The notes under the pieces are model-generated. The model did no database searches. It was given only the letters and a program-made list of their open reading frames with translations, and was not told the DNA's origin. This document shows, in pieces, positions 1 through 8,712 of a stretch of DNA of 22,043 nt. The first letter of the stretch is position 1; each line of letters starts with the position of its first letter. Both the position numbers and the translations under genes were made by a program. The DNA is taken from assembly GCA_003427395.1 (NCBI GenBank), contig BFEA01000039.1, forward strand, positions 160,881 through 182,923. The letters are read 5' to 3'. This stretch comes from Chara braunii. Lineage: Eukaryota > Streptophyta > Charophyceae > Charales > Characeae.

Positions 1-412
1 GCCCGAATTGCAGCATGGCGCCAGTTGTCCAAAATCCTACGATACCAAAAGGAGGGGTTTGGAAAAGGGGTGCCAGGCCGAAAACGGGATGCAGCCGAAA
101 CAGCAAAAGATAGACCAGGGATCGAGCCCTGGTGAAGTCCGTAACAGATGTTCAGGTTCCCACAACGGACAATTGGAAAGGATACTGGACATGAGTGGAG
201 TTCAACTTATAACCTTTAAACTTGTTAACAGTGGTTTTAAACCCATAAAGTTTAATAGACGGTGGGGGTGGCATGGTCGGGTGAAGCAGGGTACTAATGG
301 ACTTTCATAGATTAAAAAAAAATCTTAGGATAACTATATACTCGATCAGAGTTAAATCATCACTCTACCCGACGTTGGATTTCGGGGGGTCGATAGCACA
401 TGTTTATGAGGG
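1..412. other. Intergenic stretch, nothing recognisable
   Basis: I see no gene, RNA or clear repeat here. The open frame of about 100 codons near the left edge has no recognisable domain and a composition like the non-coding DNA around it. The first bases may belong to a feature that starts outside the window. Confidence 0.5.
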
Positions 413-1010
413 CTACCAATAGCACAATGTGGACAACCGTCAGAGTGGTAAAACGAAAAATATGATAAATTGTCGCCACGACTTATTTCGTGGTTGAAAC
501 AATTTTTGTTTGTTTCGTAAATACTTTTCCTGGAAAGATCACACGACCATATCTTCAAAACTTCAATTTTCTCTTTTTTTTATAAACATATTCTTATGAG
601 CGTAAAATCGTTGAAATTGTATTACTTTTCCCGTTGGTCCACAAGTCGTACAATGAGAAAAATAAAAAATAAGACGAATAACCATTAATTCACGGTCCAT
701 TTTCTTTAGATATTTTCAAAGCTTTTTCCTAGAAGGCTCACGACAAAATCTACGAACCCTCCAAAAAGGTATTCGCCTTAGCCCAAAAAATCACAGAAGT
801 CGGGGTACTTTTTCCATTGGCCCCCACATTGTAGAGTGGCAAAAAAAAATAAAATGACAAATTGGCACAACGTTTATTTCATGATTTAAAAGTAATTTTT
901 TTTATAATGTTTTTCTTGGAAAGATTACGACCTAATCTACAAGATCTCAATTTTGCAGATATTTTTCTCAATAGTTATGAGACAGGAAAATCACAAATTT
1001 CAGCGTTTTA
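413..1010. repeat. Decayed tandem repeat, about 185-210 bp unit, three copies
   Basis: Three copies can be lined up by eye. Their matching points start near 439, 647 and 831. Each begins with a version of 'gtagagtggcaaaa', continues through an A/T-rich stretch, and reaches a shared block around 'ttcctggaaagatcac' (near 529, 727 and 912) followed by a version of 'cgaccaaatctacaag'. Copies one and three are the most alike; copy two is shorter and more diverged. This fits an old satellite-like or subterminal transposon repeat. No coding capacity is visible. The family is unknown to me and the copy borders are approximate. Confidence 0.6.
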
Positions 1011-1045
1011 TAACTGCAGGACTGAGCCAACCTGCACCTGCCGAT

Positions 1046-1073
1046 CCCCTCCCCCCCCCCCCCCCCCCCCCCC
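1046..1073. repeat. Poly-C tract
   Basis: A run of 23 C follows CCCCT. It explains the proline-run open frames that cross it, which should not be read as proteins. Such runs are unstable and hard to sequence, so the length may not be exact. Confidence 0.95.
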
Positions 1074-1273
1074 AACGAAGAAAACTGCTCATAAGTCATC
1101 GAAATGCCAATTTATGGTTGTCGGGTACAGTGGCGGTTTCAACGACTAGAGGCACGACTTGTTAATGGCTGCAACTTTCAGGATTGAGTAGTCGTTGGTA
1201 AATGTCATCGGCACCCATTGTTTCAACGACCAAGCTGTGGTGAATGGATTGCAGCCGATGTATGGGAAATGCA

Positions 1274-1319
1274 CTGGTAGCTTAAAAACCAGTTATCTGG
1301 TAGCTTAAAAACCAGTTAT
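1274..1319. repeat. 23-bp tandem duplication (two perfect copies)
   Basis: Two identical 23-bp units lie head to tail (1274-1296 and 1297-1319). Each unit is itself a small foldback, with CTGGT at the start and ACCAG near the end, so either could form a hairpin. The surrounding DNA is A/T-rich with no gene. Confidence 0.95.
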
Positions 1320-2258
1320 TTCTATGTTTTAATTAACATCTATTTGAAATAAATGTATAGTTTTAATAGAATAAATTCAATTGCTTGTAAACAGGCGAAA
1401 TATTAGTCCAATTACAGTAATAAGTAAAGGTAAAGTTAATACTATTTCATTGCAAAAAAAGAATCGAATTCACTAAGCTACTGAAGGGTTCTACGATCTG
1501 GGGCTGGAACAACTTTGCATAGGCATGTTCGAGGCTTGGAGCAACTAAACTTAACATAAATGTAATGACTGGAGCCATTATAAAGATGAATAAATTAGCA
1601 CTACTTGGTAGAATAGGCTCAGCAATCTGCCATACACAACCGCAGCTGGCTATTGGTCCCAATATTCAATTGGGGTGTAAGCCACTGGCATGTTTCCCTG
1701 CTACGGGAAACAAATATTCGGCTTGCGTGCAACTTTCTGGGCCCCGCTTTACGAGTAAAATGGCTGGCGGCACCAGCCAAAAGGACAGCCACGCTGGCTC
1801 ATTTTTTAAAAATCTGCAGCACCTTCCCAGCCCTCTTAGAGAAGAGTGCCTCGAAAGTACTAGGGGCTTAATAAACCCTCCGCATAAAAAAAAAAAAGAA
1901 GGGAGAATTTGCAAATACCCCTAAAATATGTGGCATTTCGTTCCTTTCCCTAAGAGAAATGATATTTTGTGATCTGCCAAATGTTCCCGTAACAGCTGTC
2001 AAATTTTGCCAAATATCCTCACGTCATCATCACTCAATTGGGACTTGCAGCTGTTCGATCTCCAGACCCATGCTGCAAAGCTAAACAGAGCTGACAGGGG
2101 CAACGTTCGCCGGTTAGAAGGGCATCTGAGGAATACCCAATCTTCGAGGGGCTTCCACCAATTGCTACATCTTTCAGGGCCACCTGACACAAGCGGTTAA
2201 CAGGGACCCCCACTTTTCAGCCACAGGTTAACACCCTCAACACTAAAGTGCACTTGGG
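1320..2258. other. Intergenic stretch, no supported gene
   Basis: Several short open frames (60-119 codons) overlap on both strands around 1447-1924 and 1999-2200. None shows a known motif, they contradict each other in frame and strand, and one ends in an A-run that reads as poly-lysine. I see no RNA gene or transposon end. Confidence 0.5.
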
Positions 2259-2600
2259 GATTATGTTTCGGGTTTTTTTTAACTTTTTTTTAATTTTTTG
2301 GGCCCTGTTTTATTATTGGTCAAGGTCTGCACGTGCTAAGTTTGGTGTTTGTTGGGGTCTTGGAGATGATTGTTTTCGCCAGCCCTGGAAATCCTGAAAA
2401 ACTAAAGAGATCGAATTTTGCATGAAAACACACTTTTCCCTTGCGGTCTTAGGCCCTTTTGATGCTTTTTTTTTTAACCTTCTTTTTTTTTTTCCCCGCT
2501 GTTTCTCTATGGACTGGTGACAAGTCTGGCTTTTAAGGTGTGGGACGTTTGTTTATCATGATCCTGAAAAAAAACCTGAAAATTTAGGGCTCTGCTAACC
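2259..2600. repeat. T-rich region with a weak ~170-200 bp direct repeat
   Basis: Two T-rich blocks (starting near 2278 and 2475) are each followed by a G/T-rich stretch and then by 'atcctgaaaaa' (near 2391 and 2561). This suggests two strongly diverged copies of one segment. The similarity is low and partly simple sequence, so the repeat call is tentative. Confidence 0.3.
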
Positions 2601-2803
2601 TCTTGTCCCACCTGAGAAAACAACATGCTGGTGCTTAATTTACGAGAGATGAAAGTATTGATTGTCGATGTCGTTTGGTTCTACATGCATACCAGGATTG
2701 AGCCCTACCATTTCCCTACATTGAGAGGCCTACCATTTCCCCCCAAATATAGGGGCGCATTTCACTGCGCCATTTCCCCTTTCCATTTGCAGGTCAATCA
2801 TAA

Positions 2804-2918
2804 CTACCGTCTTCACCCGAATAGAACGCCCGGCCATTATATAGCTGCATTTGTCACAACTTTCGGTCCAGATGCACAGCGATTATGACCGGGCGTTCTA
2901 TTCGGGTGAAGACGGTAG
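2804..2918. repeat. Perfect 30-bp inverted repeat (foldback, 55-nt loop)
   Basis: Bases 2804-2833 are the exact reverse complement of 2889-2918. The pairing continues imperfectly for about seven more bases into the loop, and the loop contains a weaker inner pairing (GCTGCAT near 2843 with ATGCACAGC near 2873). An RNA from either strand could form a hairpin of about 115 nt, the size of a plant microRNA precursor. It could also be a small foldback transposon or a template-switch scar. No target-site duplication is obvious and no gene is adjacent. The function is unknown. Confidence 0.9.
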
Positions 2919-3761
2919 CCTTGCAAAATTCTCCATGCCAATTGGATCTCAATTTTGTGACGGTTCCTACCAGCATGCCGCCCATTTTCAGACAAATGCA
3001 TCCAAGCCAGCCCTCAGAAAATGGCAGCTACCCGTTTTGCCTCCTATTCCGCATGATGCCATGGGAAGCAAGAGCTGGACAGCCTGAGGTGAAGGCACCA
3101 AAACTGCAGTCTGGCCAACTTGCAGCAGAACAGCCCCTTGCACGAGGAATTCCCGTGCAATCTTGCCTGACCAAGCAGAATGGGCAAAGCTGTGGTTTGG
3201 ATGGCCCAACAGAACCCACCCCATTATCCATTGTCATTCAGGGTAACTGCAAACCCCCCCCCCCNCCCCCCCCCCCCCCCCCCAAACTCCCACCCAAGCC
3301 ACATAATCCATTCCCCTTTAGGTGTAATGACCAAGCCGCATACAGCTATAATGCTCGTGGCGTGGCTAGTGGAAAGACAGTACAGATCAACATTTGTGTG
3401 ACAGAATACGAAATTTGTACGCACAGTAGCAAAGTGCATGTTGTGACAGAATAGCATGTGCACAGAACAGACGGATGCGTAGAGTAGCTGGTCTCACGGC
3501 GCAACTGGTGCCTGGCATAAAATCATGCAGGTTCACAAATCAAACACAATCATAAGCTCCACAAGTGTGAGCCTTGTGTAACCCTGCACAACTCCAAACC
3601 GGCCTTCTAAGCGGCAGACTGCACCGTCTTGCACTTCCATAGGACTGCCTATCATAGCCTTGTGTGAGCCCTTTGATATGCCTGTCGTCCATCTCACCAG
3701 CCCATCATTTTTATCCATCTTATCCGGAAGTCGAAGCTCTCTTTTGTGGCCACATCCAGTC
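2919..3761. other. Intergenic stretch with a poly-C run, no supported gene
   Basis: The longest open frame (2885-3454) crosses the poly-C/N tract, overlaps the inverted repeat and has no recognisable domain. 'tgtgacagaata' occurs twice about 44 bp apart (3397 and 3441). Nothing else stands out. Confidence 0.45.
3254..3283. repeat. Poly-C tract with one undetermined base
   Basis: A run of 30 positions, all C except an N at 3265. The N marks a place where assembly or base calling failed, so the true length of the run is uncertain. Confidence 0.95.
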
Positions 3762-3797
3762 CACACACACACACACACACACAGACGGGGGGGGGGG
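3762..3797. repeat. (CA)n microsatellite next to a G run
   Basis: About eleven CA units are followed, after 'gac', by eleven G residues. The open frames crossing it (threonine/histidine and glycine runs) are products of the repeat, not genes. Confidence 0.95.
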
Positions 3798-3979
3798 AAG
3801 GCAGGCCCAGTCGGCCACTGTCTTGGTGTGCCACTCGTATATTTTAAACATCACACTAACCCCAATCCACTGGTGGGGACCACACAGGGACGGAAATTAT
3901 TGCGATCATCAATCACACATTGTCAATGTTTTCATCTTGGTAATGCATAAACTGCTCCATGCGTCATGTCAGCAGTAAT

Positions 3980-4029
3980 CCACACCACCTTACTTCATAC
4001 TCTTCCACACCACCTTACTTCATACTCTT
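3980..4029. repeat. 25-bp tandem duplication
   Basis: Two head-to-tail copies of a 25-bp unit (3980-4004 and 4005-4029), each beginning 'ccacaccacc'. They look identical, so the duplication is recent. Confidence 0.95.
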
Positions 4030-4353
4030 TCCATTATAGGTGCTTCCCATTCGCCTGTGTCGTCTTTCCAAACCCATCTCTTCACCTGTGGTTCCCTGCC
4101 CACCAAACCAAACTCTGCCCCTCTTTTTCCTTGTGCAAATAACGTGTGGTCCAAACTTTTTTTCCTTTTCTTTTCTTCGTTTTCTCTCGTTCTCTCTTTT
4201 TCGTTCTTCTTTTAGAAAGGAAACGAACTTGGGTTATGCCTTTTAAGTTTGAACTGACCAGCCCCCAGTAAATTCGGAGTCCGAATTACATTTACTCATC
4301 TCATTCCCTCAGAATTCTAACTCAGGTTTGTACTTCAACAGTCCGCAGGTTTA

Positions 4354-4621
4354 CCAACCGAGATTGCCCAGTTGGTGAAGTGGTACGAACTTCCCATAAA
4401 TCCATTACACGGAATTTACACCCAAAAAGGAGGTTTGAACCACCAAGTTTAGCTCAGTTGTATACAGAAGAACTGCTGAAATACAGACCAGAGTTCGAAT
4501 CCAGCCATACTCAGATGAACAGAACAAAGTAGTTCTGAATTACCTGGAGCCGGTCCGTACAATGCTAACATCTCAAGGCTGCTGCTCTCTTAAAACATAC
4601 AAAAAGAGGAGGTTCGATCCC
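4354..4621 (+). repeat. Cluster of tRNA-like (SINE-like) pieces
   Basis: Several matches to the internal RNA polymerase III promoter of tRNA genes lie in a row. First, 'ttgcccagttgg' (box A-like, 4365) with 'ggtttgaacc' (box B-like, 4432). Second, 'tagctcagttgt' (4450) with 'gagttcgaatcc' (4491). Third, a lone box B-like 'ggttcgatccc' (4611). None folds into a good cloverleaf, because acceptor and T stems do not pair, so these are not working tRNA genes. The second piece has a relative at 14761-14950. A tRNA-derived SINE or stacked tRNA pseudogenes would explain this. Confidence 0.5.
4442..4540 (+). mobile_element. tRNA-derived SINE-like element, copy 1
   Basis: Box A-like 'tagctcagttgt' at 4450 and box B-like 'gagttcgaatcc' at 4491 are 41 bp apart start to start, close to the tRNA spacing. 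Between them lies 'gaactgctgaaatacagacc'. The copy at 14761-14950 has the same order with 'gaactgttgaaatacagacc', and the likeness continues past box B as a version of 'cagaa...aagtctgaa'. Homology beyond the tRNA part is what separates a SINE family from a lone tRNA pseudogene. No 3' tail or target-site duplication was identified here. Confidence 0.5.
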
Positions 4622-4750
4622 TTACGGTGGCCATCGACTTTGTCAAACAAACACACCTGTCTCCTCTTTCTGCCAACATCAATCTGCAAATATCAACATT
4701 CCTTCTACCCCTCCACATACTACGCCCACTGACGACCTGCCTTGCTCCCA

Positions 4751-5300
4751 GATGCTTGTGCATCAAGAATCCCCCTGTGGCCGACGGCCATCTGGAAACA
4801 TCGATCTGAACGCTTGTGCATCAACTTCCGCTTTACTCCTACATAATGTTACGCATTATACGAAGAGGAGAATGATTACAGTGACCGGCAGTGTGAGATT
4901 TCTGCCACGACTAGTATCTTTCAACTCCGCAGGTCTGTGGGGCAAACGTCAGGTTGGTGGGATTTCTGCCACCACTAGCATCTTTCTAGTCCTCAGGTCT
5001 GTGGGCAGGCAAACATCAGGTTGGTGGGGTCGGCAGTGACCCTGTGCCCAGTTTTCAGAAGTAGACTAAGTCAAGAATCCCCCCTTTTACTCCTACATAA
5101 GATGCTTGTGCATCAACGATCACCCTTTACTCGTGTACATAATATTATCATTATACGGAAGCGAGCATGGTTACAGTGACCGACAGTGTGCAATTTCTGC
5201 CACACTACCTTTCTACTCAAGGTTCGTGGGCGGGGAAACTAGGGTCGGTGGGATCAGCAGTGACCCTGTCCCCAGTGTCCTGAAAAAGACGAAGTCAAGA
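4751..5300. repeat. Degenerate tandem repeat region including a 64-bp doublet
   Basis: A 64-bp segment is present twice in a row (about 4897-4960 and 4961-5024), seen from 'gatttctgcc' at 4897 and 4961 and 'aggtctgtgg' at 4931 and 4995. A longer unit also recurs about 295 bp apart: 'cttgtgcatcaa' followed by 'tttactc', an A/T-rich stretch, 'ttacagtgaccg' and 'cagtgtg' near 4812-4895 and again near 5104-5190. The region is a nest of partial duplications with no supported coding sequence. Confidence 0.75.
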
Positions 5301-5386
5301 GGCAACACAGATCTGCATTCTGGGCAGGCAAGCCAGTCACACAGTGCTCACGAGTCTGCCTATCTCAAGGATAAAAAGACATGAAA

Positions 5387-5432
5387 ACACCCGATCGCAT
5401 TCCCACGTTACACCCGATCGCATTGCCACCTT
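5387..5432. repeat. 23-bp tandem duplication
   Basis: Two adjacent copies of a 23-bp unit beginning 'acacccgatcgcat' (5387 and 5410). The copies differ slightly towards their ends. Confidence 0.85.
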
Positions 5433-5840
5433 GATAACCACTGCAGGTGGCCACAAAAATGATGCCGCCCCTGGCTGGGGGAAGGCTGCTGACGCTCCAT
5501 TGGTGGGAAAATGGGTTTGCTTAGTAGTAATCCAAGTGCATCTGTGCCCGACCTATAAAATTTCAGGAGCTACCACACAGGACAACTCGTATCGCTTCCT
5601 TCCACATCCTCGCTGCAACGCCATCAAATATATCTTCGGAGATTGTCTTCCTCTTTCTCTTTTTCTACATCATTCTCCCACCTACAACGGAGTAAAAGGA
5701 AGTGAGATCGCATGCGAGTGCATGGCACTCTACACACCCTTCTGTCCAGCATTTTCCAGGGTCACAAACATCATTGTTCGTGCTTTTCCTCACCATACCT
5801 CCCGAGTTTAGGGGTCGTACAAAACCCGTCCACCTCACTA
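5433..5840. other. Intergenic stretch, no supported gene
   Basis: A 155-codon open frame (5344-5811) covers most of this stretch. It has no recognisable motif, starts inside the neighbouring tandem repeat and shows no coding-like composition, so I do not call it a gene. I see no repeat or RNA gene. Confidence 0.5.
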
Positions 5841-6272
5841 CTTAAGCTGCTAAGAATACAACCCCTTCCACTCACATGTGGCTAAGGGTGCACACATCAG
5901 CTCACCTTGCACCACGAGCTCGTGAGAACTTCCGCACATATCAGCTAACCATGCTACAATATGCGGACCATATTCACCATAAAACGAGCAGTACCACGCC
6001 CGAAGATAGAGATACACAGTGAACAGATACACAGCGAACATGAGGCATGTCACTGTTTGTGCTTAAGCTGCTAAGAATACAACCCCTTCCACTCACATGT
6101 GGCTAAGGGTGCACACATCAGCTCACCTTGCACCATGAGCTCGTGAGAACTTCCGCTAACCATGCTACAATATGCGGACCATATTCACCATAAAACGAGC
6201 AGTACCACGCCCGAAGATAGAGATACACAGTGAACAGATACACAGCGAACATGAGGCATGTCACTGTTTGTG

Positions 6273-6273
<1 letters not shown>
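5841..6273. repeat. Recent tandem duplication of a ~220-bp segment
   Basis: The segment beginning 'cttaagctgctaagaata' at 5841 is repeated from 6062. By eye the copies differ by one substitution (CACCACGAG against CACCATGAG) and one 10-bp gap: copy one has an extra 'cacatatcag' near 5934. The second copy runs directly into the (CT)n block at 6273. The open frames here are just the duplicated sequence. The near-identity points to a recent event, or to an assembly duplication. Confidence 0.95.
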
Positions 6274-6309
<36 letters not shown>

Positions 6310-6349
6310 TGTGTGTCTGTGTGTGTGTGTGTGTGTGTGCCTGTGTGTG

Positions 6350-6384
<35 letters not shown>
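6273..6384. repeat. Compound microsatellite (CT)n(GT)n(CA)n able to fold back
   Basis: (CT)10 is followed by about 58 bp of mostly GT and then, from about 6353, by about 32 bp of CA. Because CA is the reverse complement of TG, the GT and CA blocks form a near-perfect inverted repeat of roughly 30 bp per arm. All open frames here are repeat artefacts. Confidence 0.95.
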
Positions 6385-6387
<3 letters not shown>

Positions 6388-6920
6388 GGTTTTACGGCTG
6401 TGACATTTACTCTCCCAGACTTAGTGCCGTTCTTGTCAGGAGTTTGGACCCACAGTCTTCTAATTACAGGGTTAATTCAGTAATGTCTATCACTTTTCCT
6501 AGGGGTATCGCTAACTCTGGGCAACGTGGTGAGTCCTCGTCCATCAGTCCATCAGTCAAATGCATCATGGGCAGACTGTCGGCGATCAACAGCCTGACGA
6601 GTTGGTCAGAGTCTGTCGAAACAGCCTGACACAGTCATGCTTTTTCTGCGGAGTTGCAATTATAGCGATAAACATGGCAACAACACACACAAACGCAGTG
6701 TCACAAATCATCAACGAGAGTCTAGAAGAGGAGAGCGAGGAGTTAGCAGGCAGCAGAGACGAGGACAAAGGAAGAGCAAGCAGGAAGCAGACAATGTACT
6801 TCTTGCCGGATTGCAATAATCAATAGCAAGGGTATTTCATCGGTGAATATTTGTCAATGGCGTGCATCCATTTGAATTCATATTGCCGCTCAAGCAATCA
6901 AACGTGAGTTCAAACTTCAC
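6385..6920. other. Intergenic stretch, nothing recognisable
   Basis: Open frames of 60-123 codons exist on both strands, but they start in the microsatellite or lack motifs. No RNA gene or repeat was seen apart from the doubled 'catcagtc' near 6542. Confidence 0.45.
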
Positions 6921-7010
6921 CACAGGGTCTTACTGTGATTACAAGTCCGAATTAGCTCCACGTTTCACAGGGTCTTACTGTGTTTGCAAGTCTGAATTTG
7001 CTCCACGTGC
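6921..7010. repeat. 45-bp tandem duplication
   Basis: Two 45-bp units start with 'cacagggtcttactgtg' at 6921 and 6966 and end with 'gctccacgt'. A short third piece, 'gctccacgt', follows at about 7008. The copies have diverged at several positions. Confidence 0.85.
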
Positions 7011-7102
7011 TCCACGTTCGCAAATGTTAAGAGTACAGCAGGAGTAGATCCAGCACCTGACAAACCAGTCTTATAGTATAGCACCGTGCAAAAACGAACT
7101 CC

Positions 7103-7174
7103 AAACGAATCCCCCAAAAATCGCAATCCTTCAACTTCTACTGCAAAGGATTGCAATTTGGGGGGGATTCGTTT
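7103..7174. repeat. 29-bp inverted repeat with a 14-nt loop
   Basis: Bases 7103-7131 pair with 7146-7174 (reverse complement) with about three mismatches. The left arm starts 'aaacgaatccccc' and the right arm ends with 'gggggattcgttt'. The loop is 7132-7145. A transcript from either strand would make a tight hairpin of 72 nt. It could be a tiny foldback element or a small-RNA precursor. No adjacent gene or target-site duplication supports either. Confidence 0.85.
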
Positions 7175-7257
7175 AGAATTGCGGTCAATACACTTAGGGG
7201 TAGGAGATTCAATGGAGACGGCCACATCCTCATAGGTCGACATACAAACAGCCAGAT

Positions 7258-7352
7258 CAGTATACAAGGTGTGATGCAGTATACAAGGTGTGATGCTGAA
7301 CCATTGGGTGGACCGCGTGCCAACAGCGACATCAGTATACACGCTGTGACGG
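7258..7352. repeat. 19-bp tandem duplication with a decayed third copy
   Basis: Two exact copies of a 19-bp unit starting 'cagtatacaaggtg' lie at 7258-7276 and 7277-7295. A weaker copy, 'cagtatacacgctgtgacgg', lies at about 7334. Confidence 0.85.
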
Positions 7353-7814
7353 TCTCAACCGTTCGCTTGCTTGACCTCTTACACGTCTGGATGACCGCCT
7401 ACGTATTTGAAAGGTCATTCGAAACGCGAAGGAGAGTACAATACTCCCTTGCTTGCTCGATGTATAATGGTCACATCAACATCAGTAGATATACTACATA
7501 CTGTAATAGACCAGGTACAGAGCCGTGACCTTCTCTCCACCTAAGACAGACTCCGCTGCCTCTCGTATCATCCGAGCAGAGCAGGTGTAAGGAAACTGGA
7601 TTTAAAAAGAAAAAAGAAAAAAGAAAAAAAAGAGACAGGAAGTGGGTAAGGTACTGAGAGGAACAGCGACAGACTTGGTTGCTGCTGCTCTCGCTTCGTC
7701 GTGCATCTACCTTCTATCTCTCTCCATCTAAGACAGTCTCCGCTGTCTCTCGTATCATCAATAGAGCAGGTGTAGGGAAACTGGATTAAAAAAAGAATAA
7801 GAAAGGAAGTGGAT

Positions 7815-7949
7815 GTCCTTCGGGACATCCATTAAAATTGGAACGATACAGAGAAGGAAGATTAGCATGGCCCCTGCGCACTCAAGGATGACACGCATAA
7901 ATCGAGAAACGATCCAAATTAATTAAAAAAAAGAAAAGAAAAGAAAAAA
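7815..7949 (+). pseudogene. U6 spliceosomal snRNA-derived sequence, likely retroposed pseudogene
   Basis: The stretch 7815-7920 matches U6 snRNA from end to end: the 5' hairpin GTCC-TTCG-GGAC, then 'aaaattggaacgatacagag', the ACAGAGA box, 'attagcatggcccctgcgca', 'aggatgacacgca' and 'aatcgagaaa'. U6 is the catalytic core RNA of the spliceosome. Two 4-nt insertions break the conserved core. One follows ACAGAGA (GAAG doubled, near 7856). The other lies in the internal stem-loop (about 7881, GCGCA-CTCA-AGG). There is no T-run terminator at the 3' end. Instead the match runs into 'aattaaaaaaaag', an A-rich tail. 'ggaagtggat' occurs directly before (7805-7814) and directly after (7950-7959), like a target-site duplication. 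I see no plant U6 upstream element. This fits reverse-transcribed U6 inserted by a LINE-type machinery. A working but divergent U6 is less likely. Confidence 0.85.
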
Positions 7950-8033
7950 GGAAGTGGATACGGTACTAAATCGAGAAACGATCCATAATATTAGACAAAC
8001 AAAAAAAAAACGAAAGGAAGTGGATACGATACT
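7899..8033. repeat. Secondary 66-69 bp tandem duplication of the U6 3' end and flank
   Basis: Unit one (7899-7967) and unit two (7968-8033) each run 'aaatcgagaaacgatcca', A-rich tail, 'ggaagtggatacgRtact'. Unit two is the truncated U6 3' end seen again with the same changes from the usual U6 ('acgatcca'). The simplest history is one U6 insertion followed by a local tandem duplication across its tail and 3' flank. Confidence 0.8.
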
Positions 8034-8116
8034 CCGAGGTACGGCGACAGACTGCGTGGGTAGCTGCTGGCTTCGTCATCCATTTAGCTTCTCTTTCGTG
8101 CATCTACCTTCTATTC

Positions 8117-8712
8117 CATCCAACTCCTCTACTGAAGGAAAAGTACAGCAGGGTGAGAGTACCTGGCTGTGGTAGTTGCTGTGAGTCGTATACACAACAT
8201 AGTAACCTAGCTGTTCATAATAAACAGATCAAACCTGCAAAAGCATACACTCAATTGCCAAAAAGAATAAAAAAAAATGAAGAGAGTTTGTTGAACTTAC
8301 CAACTACTTCGCTCCAGTGACCACACGGTGCGGAGGTGCATAACACGCATAATGGTTCATTGACTCGACGACAAGTGTTTCCTGGCTTCATCAACTACGT
8401 AGCGCAGTCGATGTGCGTGGTTGGGAGGGGAGGAATCCCTCAACGACGGCAGAGAAGGAGACAACTGGCAATCGACTATGGTGGTTTATCAAAATGATCA
8501 TTTCCTCCACATACGCGTGAAACCAAATGACTACGGTAGACTCCTGAGAGAGGAAATACTAATCAATCAACAGACGTGAGAGTAATCAAACGGACGAAAG
8601 CACACCACAAAATGCAGATCGCCTTCGTGCTCTCGTATTGGTGTGGGGCTGACGAATAGAATTCTTCCACCTGCTGCCGCTTCCTTCCTGTTCATTCTAA
8701 GTACCACTTGGC
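8117..8712. other. Intergenic stretch, nothing recognisable
   Basis: No open frame with recognisable content, no clear repeat and no RNA gene was seen. The 8250-8290 part is A-rich. Confidence 0.5.

Larger units (their letters stand above)
7533..8116. repeat. Tandem duplication of a ~187-bp segment, second copy interrupted
   Basis: Copy A (7533-7719) and copy B (7720-8116) share, in order: 'ctctccacctaagacag', 'ctcgtatcat', 'gagcaggtgta', 'gaaactggatt', an A-rich run, 'ggaagtgg', 'ggtact' or 'gatact', 'cgacagact', and 'catctaccttctat'. Copy A is 187 bp. Copy B is about 397 bp because a net 211 bp (7815-8025) sits between 'ggaagtggat' and 'acgatact'. Copy A therefore shows the state before the insertion. 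The unit has no recognised coding function. Confidence 0.85.

Noticed and set aside
4442-4515. A functional tRNA gene (Phe-like)
   Set aside because: 'tagctcagttg' and 'ttcgaatcc' fit, and 'ctgaaat' recalls a GAA anticodon loop, but the D, T and acceptor stems fail to pair and a relative at 14761 shares flanking non-tRNA sequence.
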